Positions 17,364 to 25,044 of a stretch of 64,000 bases of DNA are shown here, piece after piece (positions within the stretch are counted from its first letter, which is position 1; each line of letters starts with the position of its first letter). The notes under the pieces were generated by a model. It was not told the origin of the DNA and ran no database searches. It was given only the letters and a program-made list of their open reading frames with translations. Source of the stretch: Ensifer adhaerens (GTDB lineage: Bacteria; Pseudomonadota; Alphaproteobacteria; Rhizobiales; Rhizobiaceae); assembly GCF_020035535.1 (NCBI RefSeq), contig NZ_CP083349.1:4127018-4191017 (forward strand), read 5' to 3'. Position numbers and translations under genes: made by a program.

Positions 17364-17819
17364 ATGACTTATGGTGCCGTGATGTTGGACGAGATTGACC
17401 GACGAATCCTCGACATTCTTGCCGCCAACGCCCGGGTGTCGCTGAAGGAGCTGGCGCAGGAGTCCGGGCTGTCCTCGCCCAGTGCGGCCGATCGCCTGCG
17501 CAAGCTGGAAGAGCGCGGCATTCTCGATGGTTTTACCATCGCGCTTAATCCGGTGAAGGTCGGCTATCCCCTGCAGGCGGTCATCCGCGTGCGGCCGATG
17601 CCGGGCATGCTGCACATCGTCGAGCGGCTGATCCAGGACACGCCCGAGATCGTCGAATGCGACAAGGTCACCGGCGACGATTGCTTCATCGCCAAGCTCT
17701 TCGTGCGCGACATGGCGCAACTCGACACGATCCTCGACCGCATTGCCGAGAAGGCGCAGACCAACACCTCGATCGTCAAGTCGTCGCCGGTCAAGCGCCG
17801 CCTGCCGCCGCTGGTCTAG
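17364..17819 (+). CDS. Lrp/AsnC family transcriptional regulator
   Basis: 151 residues. N-terminal winged helix-turn-helix LDEIDRRILDILAANARVSLKELAQESGLSSPSAADRLRKLE (about 8-49), followed by the RAM ligand-binding domain (about 70-145) with ECDKVTGDDCFIAKLFV. These regulators respond to amino acids. It is divergent from the DMT exporter and NIPSNAP genes and probably controls them. The start could also be the ATG at 17382 (MLDEIDRR), which fits the usual family N-terminus slightly better; no good ribosome-binding site distinguishes the two. Confidence 0.9.
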   Translation: MTYGAVMLDEIDRRILDILAANARVSLKELAQESGLSSPSAADRLRKLEERGILDGFTIALNPVKVGYPLQAVIRVRPMPGMLHIVERLIQDTPEIVECDKVTGDDCFIAKLFVRDMAQLDTILDRIAEKAQTNTSIVKSSPVKRRLPPLV

Positions 17820-17836
17820 CTGGAGGGATTGGAGGC

Positions 17837-18310
17837 TCAGACCCCGGTCGAGCCGAAGCCGCCGGCGCCGCGGTCCGTCTCGCTTGCCCCGTCTGCCTCG
17901 CTCACCGCGACCTGCGTGACCGGCGCGATCACCATCTGCGCAATGCGCATGCCGCGCTCGATGAGGAAATCTTCATCGCCGAGATTGACGAGCAGCACCT
18001 TCACTTCGCCGCGATAGTCGCTGTCGATGGTGCCGGGTGTGTTGAGGCAGGTGATGCCGTGCTTGAAGGCAAGGCCCGAGCGCGGGCGGATCTGCGCTTC
18101 GTAGCCAGCGGGGACTTCGAAAATGAAACCTGACGGCACCAGGGCGCGCTTGCCCGGGGTGAGCATGAGCGGCCGGTCGGCGGGAACGGCGGCGCGCAAA
18201 TCCATGCCGGCGGCGCCCGCGGTCTCGTAAGCCGGAAGTTCCAGGCCTTCGCCGTGCGGCAGGCGAACGAGGTTGAGGGTCGGGCGGGATGGGGAAGGGT
18301 GCGTGCTCAT
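17837..18310 (-). CDS. dut: Deoxyuridine 5'-triphosphate nucleotidohydrolase
   Basis: 157 residues with all five trimeric dUTPase motifs in order: AGMDLRAAV near 36, [11 protein letters not shown] near 76, [18 protein letters not shown] near 90 (catalytic Asp), [10 protein letters not shown] near 118 and the glycine-rich C-terminal [10 protein letters not shown]. It hydrolyses dUTP to dUMP, keeping uracil out of DNA and feeding thymidylate synthesis. ATG at 18310 is chosen; the upstream in-frame extension has no family similarity. Convergent with the Lrp gene and divergent from prfC. Confidence 0.94.
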   Translation of the reverse strand: MSTHPSPSRPTLNLVRLPHGEGLELPAYETAGAAGMDLRAAVPADRPLMLTPGKRALVPSGFIFEVPAGYEAQIRPRSGLAFKHGITCLNTPGTIDSDYRGEVKVLLVNLGDEDFLIERGMRIAQMVIAPVTQVAVSEADGASETDRGAGGFGSTGV

Positions 18311-18401
18311 GCCCGCATAAGCCGGGCCGCGGGCGCCGCGGTCAATTGCATAATCGGGGCCGAGCCTGTAAAGGACGCGGCAACTCACAGGATTTTACGA
18401 C

Positions 18402-19985
18402 ATGGCTGAAACTCTCGCCGAGGCGGTCTCCCGCCGCCGCACATTTGCGATCATTGCGCACCCGGACGCCGGTAAGACCACGCTCACCGAAAAGTTGCTG
18501 CTGTTCGGTGGCGCCATCCAACTCGCCGGCGAGGTCAAGGCCAAGAAGGATCGCATCCAGACCCGTTCGGACTGGATGAAGATCGAGCGCGAGCGCGGCA
18601 TCTCGGTCGTGACCTCGGTGATGACCTTCGAATATGGCGGCAACGTCTTCAACATTCTCGATACGCCCGGTCACGAAGACTTCGCCGACGATACCTACCG
18701 CACGCTGACGGCGGTGGATGCGGCCGTCATGGTCATCGACGCCGCAAAGGGCATCGAACCGCGCACGCTGAAGCTTTTCGAAGTCTGCCGCATGCGCGAC
18801 ATTCCGATCATCACCTTCGTCAACAAGATGGACCGCGAGAGCCGCGATCCCTTCGAGATCCTCGACGAGGTCGAGGAGAAGCTGGCGCTCGACTGCGCGC
18901 CGGTCACCTGGCCGATCGGCCGCTCGAAGACCTTCTGCGGCTCCTACCATCTCGCCGACAACACGGTGCGCGGTTCCGACACGCAGGAAATCCCGACCAA
19001 GGTCAACGGCCCGGAAATGGCGGCCCACCGCCTGCCGGAAAATGAGCGCGATGCCTTTACCGAAGAACTGATGCTGGCGATCGAGGCTTGCAAGCCCTTC
19101 GACAAGAAGGCTTTCCTCGAGGGCCATCTGACGCCGGTGTTTTTCGGCTCGGCGCTGCGCAACTTCGGTGTGCGCGATCTCATCAATGCGCTCGGCGACA
19201 TCGCTCCGCCGCCGCGCGACCAGGTCGCGGATATCCGCACGGTGCACGCCACCGACGACAAGATGACGGCCTTCGTCTTCAAGATCCAGGCCAACATGGA
19301 TCCGAACCATCGCGACCGCATCGCCTTTGCCCGCGTCTGCTCCGGCAAGCTCGAGCGCGGCATGAAGGCACGCCTGTCGCGCACCGGCAAGCAGCTGGGC
19401 CTCAGCGCCCCGCAGTTCTTCTTCGCTTCGCAGCGCCAGCTCGCCGACACGGCTTACGCCGGCGACGTCGTCGGCATCCCGAACCATGGTACGCTCCGCA
19501 TCGGCGACACGCTGACCGAGGGTGAGCCGCTGGTGTTTCAGGGCGTGCCGAACTTCTCGCCGGAAATCCTGCGCCGCGTGCGCTTGGAAGACGCGATGAA
19601 GGCGAAGAAGCTGAAGGAAGCGCTGCAGCAGATGGCCGAAGAGGGCGTCGTGCAGCTGTTCTCGCCGGAAGACGGCTCGCCGGCCATCGTCGGCGTCGTC
19701 GGTGCTCTGCAGCTCGACGTGTTGAAGGAGCGCCTGCAGGCAGAATACGGCCTGCCGGTATCCTTCGAAATGTCGCGCTTCTCCGTCTGCCGCTGGATTT
19801 CCTCCGATCAGCCGGCCGAACTCGACAAGTTCGTCACGGCACGGCGCGGTGACATCGCCCGCGATCTCGACGGCGACCCGGTGTTCCTCGCACAGGACAG
19901 CTTCTCGCTTCGCTATGAGGCGGAGCGCTATCCGGCGATCAAGATGGTTGCGATCAAGGAATATCACGTCGCCAAGGCGGCTTGA
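18402..19985 (+). CDS. prfC: Peptide chain release factor 3 (GTPase)
   Basis: 527 residues, as for E. coli RF3. GTPase motifs: G1 AHPDAGKTT near 22-30, G2 RGISV near 66, G3 DTPGHEDF near 87, and G4 NKMD near 141. Domain II and the RF3 C-terminal domain (FQGVPNFSPEILRRVRLEDAMKAKKL) follow. It removes RF1 and RF2 from the ribosome after peptide release. AGGA lies 9 bases before the ATG. Convergent with the B3/4-domain gene, with a long hairpin between them. Confidence 0.96.
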   Translation: MAETLAEAVSRRRTFAIIAHPDAGKTTLTEKLLLFGGAIQLAGEVKAKKDRIQTRSDWMKIERERGISVVTSVMTFEYGGNVFNILDTPGHEDFADDTYRTLTAVDAAVMVIDAAKGIEPRTLKLFEVCRMRDIPIITFVNKMDRESRDPFEILDEVEEKLALDCAPVTWPIGRSKTFCGSYHLADNTVRGSDTQEIPTKVNGPEMAAHRLPENERDAFTEELMLAIEACKPFDKKAFLEGHLTPVFFGSALRNFGVRDLINALGDIAPPPRDQVADIRTVHATDDKMTAFVFKIQANMDPNHRDRIAFARVCSGKLERGMKARLSRTGKQLGLSAPQFFFASQRQLADTAYAGDVVGIPNHGTLRIGDTLTEGEPLVFQGVPNFSPEILRRVRLEDAMKAKKLKEALQQMAEEGVVQLFSPEDGSPAIVGVVGALQLDVLKERLQAEYGLPVSFEMSRFSVCRWISSDQPAELDKFVTARRGDIARDLDGDPVFLAQDSFSLRYEAERYPAIKMVAIKEYHVAKAA

Positions 19986-19996
19986 TCGATTTCCCT

Positions 19997-20024
19997 CCGG
20001 CCGGTGCCCAACGGCGCCGGCCGG
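19997..20024. terminator. Long hairpin between convergent prfC and B3/4-domain genes
   Basis: CCGGCCGGTGCC, loop CAAC, GGCGCCGGCCGG: a 12-bp stem with one G-T pair. It lies 12 bases after prfC and 38 bases before the end of the opposite gene. No U run on either side, so it may act as a transcript end-protecting or Rho-associated hairpin rather than a classic terminator. Confidence 0.45.
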
Positions 20025-20061
20025 CATCTCGGCGCTGATGCGCCGTATCTGAGCGATTCCC

Positions 20062-20787
20062 CTATATCGAAAAATCGAAACGCGGCGACGAACGATCGAG
20101 CATGGCCGTGCTCGGGCGATCGCCCCAGGCTGCGGCGATCGCCTCCGAAAGCGTGGCGATCAACCGCGTGACATCTTCTCGCGCCGTCCCGTGCAGGGCT
20201 TCGGCAACGATCAGCGCATGGGTCGTTTGAGGTCGGATCGCCGAGCGGCCGCTCTGCCGGTTGGTCCAGCGCCGGGCATGCGCCCGCCCTTCGCCATCCG
20301 CAAAGATCACTTCGCCGGCCTCCGGGTTTTCGGTCTCTCCTGCGAACGTCAGATAGGTCTCGTTGCCGGAAGCCCGGCGAACATGCAGATAGCCGCTGAC
20401 ATGGGCCAGATCGAAGACGGCGATCGGGATCGCGAAGGCGAGAGAGCTGGCGTTGCAGAGGTCGATCAACGGATGGATCGCCGGCAAGCGGCCTTCCTTC
20501 CGGAAGCGCCGGAGTAGTGCCTCGGAAGCCGAGCGATACTGTGTCGGTTTCAGTCTCATCCTGGCAAAGGTCCGGCGCCAGGCGTGGATTTCCGGCAGGT
20601 CGCTCTCCGAGCCGGTGCCGCAGCGGTCGTTTGCTATTCCCAGCAAACTGCGAACTTCGGCTTCGACCGAAACATTGCTGCGTATGCCGTCCGTGAACAG
20701 CGCGCCGGCGCTGAGTTCCGGGAAGTCGCGCCAGATATCGTCTGCGTGTTGGAAGTGCATGAGGAGCCTCGAAATGGATACATTCAT
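20062..20787 (-). CDS. B3/B4 tRNA-binding domain protein
   Basis: 241 residues, matching free-standing B3/4 domain proteins related to the editing-type domain of phenylalanyl-tRNA synthetase beta (PheT). Visible blocks: IHAWRRTFARMRLKPTQYRSASEALLRRFRKEGRLPAIHPLIDLCNASSLAFAIPIAVFDLAHV (residues about 66-130) and RRWTNRQSGRSAIRPQTTHALIVAEALHG near 170. Stand-alone members may edit or bind aminoacyl-tRNA or free amino acids; the role is not proven. Followed upstream on the same strand, 6 bases away, by a DMT exporter gene, so they may form an operon. Confidence 0.85.
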   Translation of the reverse strand: MNVSISRLLMHFQHADDIWRDFPELSAGALFTDGIRSNVSVEAEVRSLLGIANDRCGTGSESDLPEIHAWRRTFARMRLKPTQYRSASEALLRRFRKEGRLPAIHPLIDLCNASSLAFAIPIAVFDLAHVSGYLHVRRASGNETYLTFAGETENPEAGEVIFADGEGRAHARRWTNRQSGRSAIRPQTTHALIVAEALHGTAREDVTRLIATLSEAIAAAWGDRPSTAMLDRSSPRFDFSI

Positions 20788-20793
20788 TCTCGT

Positions 20794-21711
20794 TCAAGCC
20801 TCCCCGGCGGAAAAGCTGCGTGCCGTCCTTCGGCTGGCAATGATCTGGGGCACGGTCAGGCCGAGAACGGCGCCGAGCACGCAGCCGATCCCAAGCAGTT
20901 GATGGCTGCCAACCGGCTCTCCGAGCAGCAGAAAGGCGAAGATCACCGCCGAGACCGGCGCCAGCGCCGTGAAAACGGAGGCCTCGGTGCCGCTCACTTT
21001 CGCCGATCCTGCATACCAGAGCACGAAGCCGGCAACGGTCGGGATGAGGGCATAGTAGAGGACCGCAAGGATCGCGTTCTTGTCGATCGCGGCAGTTGCA
21101 TGTGCCTCGAAGAGGGCGGGGATGAGGGCGACCGCGAAGCCGAGGCCGGTCATCAGTGTCGAGAGCGCCAGGGGCGAGATCTCTGCCTTCACGCGTTTGT
21201 TGAGAAGGATGAACAGACCCTCGCAGATGACGGCGCCGAAAATGAGGGCGATGCCGAGCGGAGAATGGCTTCCGGTCTCGCCGGGCTTGAAGACGATGGT
21301 GAGCACGCCGACAGCGGCGAGCGCGATCGCCGCCAGCATCCGGCGGTCGGGGCGCTCGCCGAGAACGAGGATGGCTATGGCGGCGGAAACCACCGGCAGG
21401 GTGCCGATCACCACGCCGGCATCGGTTGCCGACGTCAGGCTCAGGCCGGCGATCAGCAGGGTGGTGTAGCCGACGCTGCCGGCGCCCGCCTGCGCAAGAA
21501 GGATCAGCCAGTCGCGGCCTTTAAGTTTCGGCCATGACGTCCTGGTGAACCACATCAACAGCAGGAAGAGCGGAAAGGCGATGGCGAAGCGCAGGGCTGT
21601 CGCGGTGAAGGGTGCAAGCCCGGCGGCAATGATCTTGCTGGCGATCACCGTGCTGCCGACGAGGATCATCGCCAGTGAAAGATTGAGATAGCCCTGAAAT
21701 TTTTTCGACAT
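20794..21711 (-). CDS. EamA/DMT family exporter
   Basis: 305 residues, ten predicted spans in two EamA repeats: LNLSLAMILVGSTVIASKIIAAGLAPFTATALRFAIAFPLFL at the start and LALSTLMTGLGFAVALIPALFEA in the second half. Likely an inner-membrane drug or metabolite exporter. ATG at 21711 fits the family; the open frame upstream is without similarity. The AraC-type gene lies upstream on the same strand about 95 bp away and is a plausible regulator, as AraC-DMT pairs are common. Confidence 0.85.
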   Translation of the reverse strand: MSKKFQGYLNLSLAMILVGSTVIASKIIAAGLAPFTATALRFAIAFPLFLLLMWFTRTSWPKLKGRDWLILLAQAGAGSVGYTTLLIAGLSLTSATDAGVVIGTLPVVSAAIAILVLGERPDRRMLAAIALAAVGVLTIVFKPGETGSHSPLGIALIFGAVICEGLFILLNKRVKAEISPLALSTLMTGLGFAVALIPALFEAHATAAIDKNAILAVLYYALIPTVAGFVLWYAGSAKVSGTEASVFTALAPVSAVIFAFLLLGEPVGSHQLLGIGCVLGAVLGLTVPQIIASRRTARSFSAGEA

Positions 21712-21805
21712 GTCCGTTCTCCGTTGCAGCGCCGCGCTTGTCGCTGCGCAGCCCGTGCAGCCATGCGCCCGGAGAGGGTTCGGGTCTTGAACGGAATTGC
21801 GGGTC

Positions 21806-22612
21806 CTACTTTCTGGCCTCGGCATAAAGGCCGGGGGAGAGGCCATACTTGCTGACGAACACCCGTGTCATGTGGCTCTGGTCGGCGAAGCCGGCGGCAA
21901 ACGCAGCCTCCGCCAGCGGCGTGCCCTCGTCGATCAGGCGGCGAGCAAGATCGATGCGGCATTGGACGATATAGGCATGCGGTGTCAGGCCGACCGCACT
22001 CGCGAAATTGCGCACCAGTTGAAACCGGCTGAGCCCGGCCTCGGCGGCAAGATCGGCAAGGGTGATCGCGGCTGTCGGATCATCGTCGATCATCGTCTTT
22101 GCGGCGGTGACCGTTGCCGGTCTTTCGTGGTGCTCCGGCCTGCCGGTGGCAAGAGCGCTCGCAAGCAGCAGCAGAAGCCGCTCCTCGCGCCGGATCGCCT
22201 CGTTCTCTGTTGTCGGGTCTGTGATCGCTGCGAACAGCGCCCGGAACTGATTTGCCGCTTCCGCATCCTTGAAAGCCGGTGAGGCAAACTCGCCGGCGTC
22301 CGAACGGCCCTGGCTGATATCCTTGGCGGCGGCAGCGATGACGGACGGATCGAAATAGAGCATGCGCCACGAGCGGCCGGCATCCCCGATCGGCGCGCCG
22401 TCATGCACCTCGCCGGGATTGACGGTGATCATGTCGCCGGCGCCGGCTTCCACCACGCCTCGGCCGCTGAGCGATTTCTGGGCGCCCTGGTAGATGAGGC
22501 CAATGCCGAACTGGTCGTGGGTGTGGCGGGCGAAGGAATGGCGCGATTCCGCCTCGACCGCGTCAATACCCGCGGTCGCGCTGCGCAGCATCCTGAACTG
22601 ACCCTTTGTCAT
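21806..22612 (-). CDS. AraC family transcriptional regulator
   Basis: 268 residues. An N-terminal cupin-type sensing domain (HTHDQFGIGLIYQGAQKSLSGRGVVEAGAGDMITVNPGEVHDG, about 30-72) and a C-terminal pair of helix-turn-helices (ITLADLAAEAGLSRFQLVRNFASAVGLTPHAYI and LAEAAFAAGFADQSHMTRVFVSKYGLSPG, about 182-262). It is upstream of and in line with the DMT exporter gene and divergent from nasT. The ligand is unknown. Confidence 0.9.
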   Translation of the reverse strand: MTKGQFRMLRSATAGIDAVEAESRHSFARHTHDQFGIGLIYQGAQKSLSGRGVVEAGAGDMITVNPGEVHDGAPIGDAGRSWRMLYFDPSVIAAAAKDISQGRSDAGEFASPAFKDAEAANQFRALFAAITDPTTENEAIRREERLLLLLASALATGRPEHHERPATVTAAKTMIDDDPTAAITLADLAAEAGLSRFQLVRNFASAVGLTPHAYIVQCRIDLARRLIDEGTPLAEAAFAAGFADQSHMTRVFVSKYGLSPGLYAEARK

Positions 22613-22707
22613 CCGTGCGCCGATCCTGTTGCTCGTTGTCCTTTTACATCGTCCGAGCGTCTCCCGCTATCGCCACGGCCTCGCCCAATCAAATGGCGTT
22701 CCGCATA

Positions 22708-22730
22708 AATTTTGAGCATAATGCTAAAAT
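22708..22730. promoter_or_regulatory. A+T-rich near-palindrome between araC-type gene and nasT
   Basis: ATTTTGAGCAT, one base, then ATGCTAAAAT, an almost perfect dyad in an A+T-rich stretch (about 22690-22745) of the 176-bp divergent gap. It could be the binding site for the AraC-type protein or part of the nasT promoter. No sigma-54 element is seen here. Confidence 0.4.
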
Positions 22731-22788
22731 GTCAAAATATTGTGCAAATCCTGTTGCGAAAAATGCTGCGCCGCATCATGATCGACGC

Positions 22789-23376
22789 ATGACGCACCGG
22801 GACCTCACCATTCTCGTCATTGACGAGAACGCCATCCGCGCCTCGATTATCGAGGAGGGATTGCATGAGGCCGGCCACCGCAAGGTCACGGTCATTCATG
22901 AAGTCCAGGGCATGGCTCGGACCATCGAGACGCTTCGGCCCGATGTCATCGTCATCGATATCGAAAACCCCAACCGCGACATGATGGAGCACCTGTTTCA
23001 ACTGACCCGCACCGTCGGGCGGCCGATCGCCATGTTCGTCGACCGCTCCGATACGGCCTCGATCGAGGCGGCGGTCGAGGCGGGCGTCTCCGCCTATGTG
23101 GTCGACGGGCTGAAGAAGGAGCGCGTCAAGCCGATCCTCGACATGGCCGTCAGCCGCTTCAACGCCTTCAGCCGGCTGCAGCGCGAGCTCGCCGATGCGA
23201 AATCGGCGCTGGAAGAGCGCAAGGTGATCGAGCGCGCCAAGGGCATCCTGATGAAGATGCGTGGTCTCTCCGAGGATGAGGCCTTCGCGCTCCTGCGTCA
23301 GACGGCGATGAACGAAAAGAAGAAGATGTCGGATATCGCGCAGAGCGTGGTGACGGCCGCAGGGCTGCTGATGTGA
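22789..23376 (+). CDS. nasT: NasT, ANTAR-domain RNA-binding antiterminator of nitrate assimilation
   Basis: 195 residues. N-terminal receiver-like domain (RDLTILVIDENAIRASIIEEGL, about 3-24, with VIVIDIENPNRDMMEHL near 55) and a C-terminal ANTAR domain (about 133-190: ALEERKVIERAKGILMKMRGLSEDEAFALLRQTAMNEKKKMSDIAQSVV). NasT binds a two-hairpin leader RNA and prevents termination ahead of nitrate-assimilation genes; NasS holds it inactive without nitrate. The ATG at 22789 matches the usual NasT start; in-frame starts upstream lack similarity. Directly followed by nasS. Its likely RNA target lies at 24881-25010. Confidence 0.92.
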   Translation: MTHRDLTILVIDENAIRASIIEEGLHEAGHRKVTVIHEVQGMARTIETLRPDVIVIDIENPNRDMMEHLFQLTRTVGRPIAMFVDRSDTASIEAAVEAGVSAYVVDGLKKERVKPILDMAVSRFNAFSRLQRELADAKSALEERKVIERAKGILMKMRGLSEDEAFALLRQTAMNEKKKMSDIAQSVVTAAGLLM

Positions 23377-23398
23377 ACCGTCGGAAGGAGAAACCGGA

Positions 23399-24700
23399 GT
23401 GAACATCATGACGACCATCGATAATTCGCGACCTGGCGCGGCGATGGGCGAGGGGGTGCCCGCGCCGGTGAAGCTCGGCGGCGAAGGCACGCGAACGATC
23501 CGCGCCGGCTTCATTCCTCTGGTCGACGCTTCCGTGCTGATCGTGGCGGCGGAGCTCGGCTTTGCCCGCAGGGAAGGGCTGAAGCTCGATCTCGTCAAGG
23601 ACGTTTCCTGGGCCAATGTGCGCGACCGGCTCGCCTTTCGTCAGTTCGATATCGCCCACATGCTTTCGCCGATGCCGGTGGCCGCCATGCTCGGCCTCGG
23701 TTCCAATCCCTCGCCGACGATCGCCCCTTTCTCGCTCGGGCGCGGCGGCAATGCGATCACGCTGTCCAACCGGCTTTTCGCGCGCATGCAGGAGGAGGGT
23801 GGTCTTGGCGAGGTTGAGGATGCGCTTGCCCATGCGCGCGCGCTCGCTGCGGTGCTTGCCCGCATGCGTCGGGGCGGCGAGGCGGCGCCAAGGCTTGGTG
23901 TCACCTATCCCTTCTCCTCGCACAATTACGAGGTCCGCTACTGGCTGGCGGCCGGCGGCATCGATCCCGACCGCGACGTCAAGCTTGTGGTGGTGCCTCC
24001 GCCGCTGACTTCGGATGCGTTGGCTGCCGGCGCCATCGACGGTTTCTGCGTCGGCGCCCCCTGGAACATGGTGGCCTCCGAGCGTGGTCTTGGGCGCATT
24101 GTCGCCGCCAAGCAGGATATCTGGCCATCGGCGCCGGAAAAGGTGGTCGGCATGCGACCAGAATGGGCTGAGGGCAACGCCGAGACCGTATCGCGGCTGC
24201 TTGTGGCGCTCGACCAGGCGGCGCGCTGGTGCGATGTGCCTGACAATCGCGGCACGCTTGCCGAATTGCTTGCCACCCCCCGCTACATTGGCGCCCCGGT
24301 CGAAATCATCCGCAGGGTTCTCGCCGGCGAGTTCGCCATTGATGCGGCCGGCAACAGGCGCGTGATCGACGACTATTTCGTTTTCCATCGCGATCACGCC
24401 AACTATCCCCGTTCCGGTCAGGCACTCTGGATCTACAGCCAGATGGTGCGTTGGGGGCAGGTACGGCTGTCACCAGGCATGCAGGCGCTTGCGGCTGCCG
24501 CCTATCGCCCCGACATCTATCGCCAGGCACTCGGCACGGCGGCCGCTCCCGCCGATGCCGATATTCGTATCGAGGGTGACAGACCGGGCGAGCGCTTCAT
24601 GGATGGCCACGTTTTCGATCCCGTTGATATCGAGGCCTATATCCGCTCTTTCCCCGTTCGCGCCTCGATGGCGCACGCTTCGGTCGAGCTGGAGAGCTGA
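23399..24700 (+). CDS. nasS: NasS, cytoplasmic nitrate sensor (NrtA-like)
   Basis: 433 residues from a GTG with AAGGAG 8 bases upstream (an ATG at 23408 is the alternative but is badly spaced). It resembles the nitrate-binding protein NrtA (AGFIPLVDASVLIVAAELGFARREGL near 35; HMLSPMPVAAMLGLG near 86; VGAPWNMVASE near 220) but has no signal peptide, as expected of NasS. NasS binds NasT when nitrate is absent and releases it when nitrate or nitrite binds. It follows nasT after 22 bases, so the two form an operon. The nrtA gene downstream encodes its exported paralogue. Confidence 0.92.
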   Translation: MNIMTTIDNSRPGAAMGEGVPAPVKLGGEGTRTIRAGFIPLVDASVLIVAAELGFARREGLKLDLVKDVSWANVRDRLAFRQFDIAHMLSPMPVAAMLGLGSNPSPTIAPFSLGRGGNAITLSNRLFARMQEEGGLGEVEDALAHARALAAVLARMRRGGEAAPRLGVTYPFSSHNYEVRYWLAAGGIDPDRDVKLVVVPPPLTSDALAAGAIDGFCVGAPWNMVASERGLGRIVAAKQDIWPSAPEKVVGMRPEWAEGNAETVSRLLVALDQAARWCDVPDNRGTLAELLATPRYIGAPVEIIRRVLAGEFAIDAAGNRRVIDDYFVFHRDHANYPRSGQALWIYSQMVRWGQVRLSPGMQALAAAAYRPDIYRQALGTAAAPADADIRIEGDRPGERFMDGHVFDPVDIEAYIRSFPVRASMAHASVELES

Positions 24701-24706
24701 GCATGG

Positions 24707-24723
24707 CGCACCATGTTTGTGCA
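24707..24723 (+). promoter_or_regulatory. NtrC-like binding site upstream of nrtA
   Basis: The 17-mer beginning CGCACC and ending TGTGCA around a 5-base centre matches the NtrC consensus TGCACC-N5-GGTGCA at 10 of 12 positions. It starts 7 bases after the nasS stop, about 174 bp before the expected sigma-54 start, a usual enhancer distance. A second short dyad, TGTGC-ACC-GCACA, is at 24742-24754 and may be an additional weak site. Confidence 0.6.
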
Positions 24724-24854
24724 GAGTCTCGACGCGGAATATGTGCACCGCACAATAATTCAGCAGGCTCTACAATAGGCGCATTTATGGGCGCCGCACT
24801 CGCATCCGAAAATTACGGTTTTAATTCAAGGCGCTAACTGTCGCGCCGACGAAC

Positions 24855-24870
24855 TGGCACGGCCTTTGCT
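24855..24870 (+). promoter_or_regulatory. Sigma-54 (RpoN) -24/-12 promoter of the nrt-nir-nas operon
   Basis: TGGCACGGCCTTTGCT is a full match to the RpoN consensus TGGCACG-N4-TTGCW. Transcription should start near 24881, leaving a leader of about 165 bases before nrtA. With the NtrC-like site upstream this fits NtrC/RpoN control of nitrate assimilation under nitrogen limitation. Confidence 0.85.
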
Positions 24871-24880
24871 TTTCTAGAAA

Positions 24881-25010
24881 TGCTTCGGTCAACGGCGATC
24901 GAAGCGAAATCAAACGCCAGATCGCGTTTGCCGAAGACACCGACGTCGCAAGGTTTTGTTCCCGAGGATTCCTCCCGATCCCGGACGCAATCACCGAGCG
25001 GCGTTTTTTT
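24881..25010 (+). ncRNA. Leader RNA with ANTAR-type antitermination hairpins (predicted NasT target)
   Basis: Three parts can be folded from the sequence. Hairpin 1: GCTTCGGTC (24882-24890), hexaloop AACGGC (24891-24896), GATCGAAGC (24897-24905). Hairpin 2: TTGC-(CGAA bulge)-GAC (24928-24938), hexaloop ACCGAC (24939-24944), GTC-GCAA (24945-24951). Both loops have A at position 1 and G at position 4, as in ANTAR target RNAs. Terminator: GACGTCGC (24942-24949) pairs with GCGGCGTT (24998-25005, two G-U pairs), followed by a run of seven T (25004-25010). Hairpin 2 and the terminator share 24942-24949 and exclude each other, as the ANTAR mechanism requires. The fold is an inference by eye; a competing 7-bp hairpin with loop CAGATC lies at 24911-24930. 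Confidence 0.65.
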
Positions 25011-25044
25011 ATGTCCGTTATCCGGCCAGCAGAGGAACCTGCGC

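Noticed and set aside
22713..22725. nasT sigma-54 promoter
   Set aside because: I looked for GG-N10-GC spacing in the nasT upstream region and found no acceptable match.
23408..24700. ATG at 23408 as nasS start
   Set aside because: The AAGGAG site is 17 bases away, too far; the GTG at 23399 is 8 bases from it.
24911..24930. CAAACGC-CAGATC-GCGTTTG hairpin as an ANTAR target hairpin
   Set aside because: It has a six-base loop, but the loop lacks A at position 1 and G at position 4. The bulged hairpin at 24928-24951 fits the rule, so this one is kept only as a competing fold.
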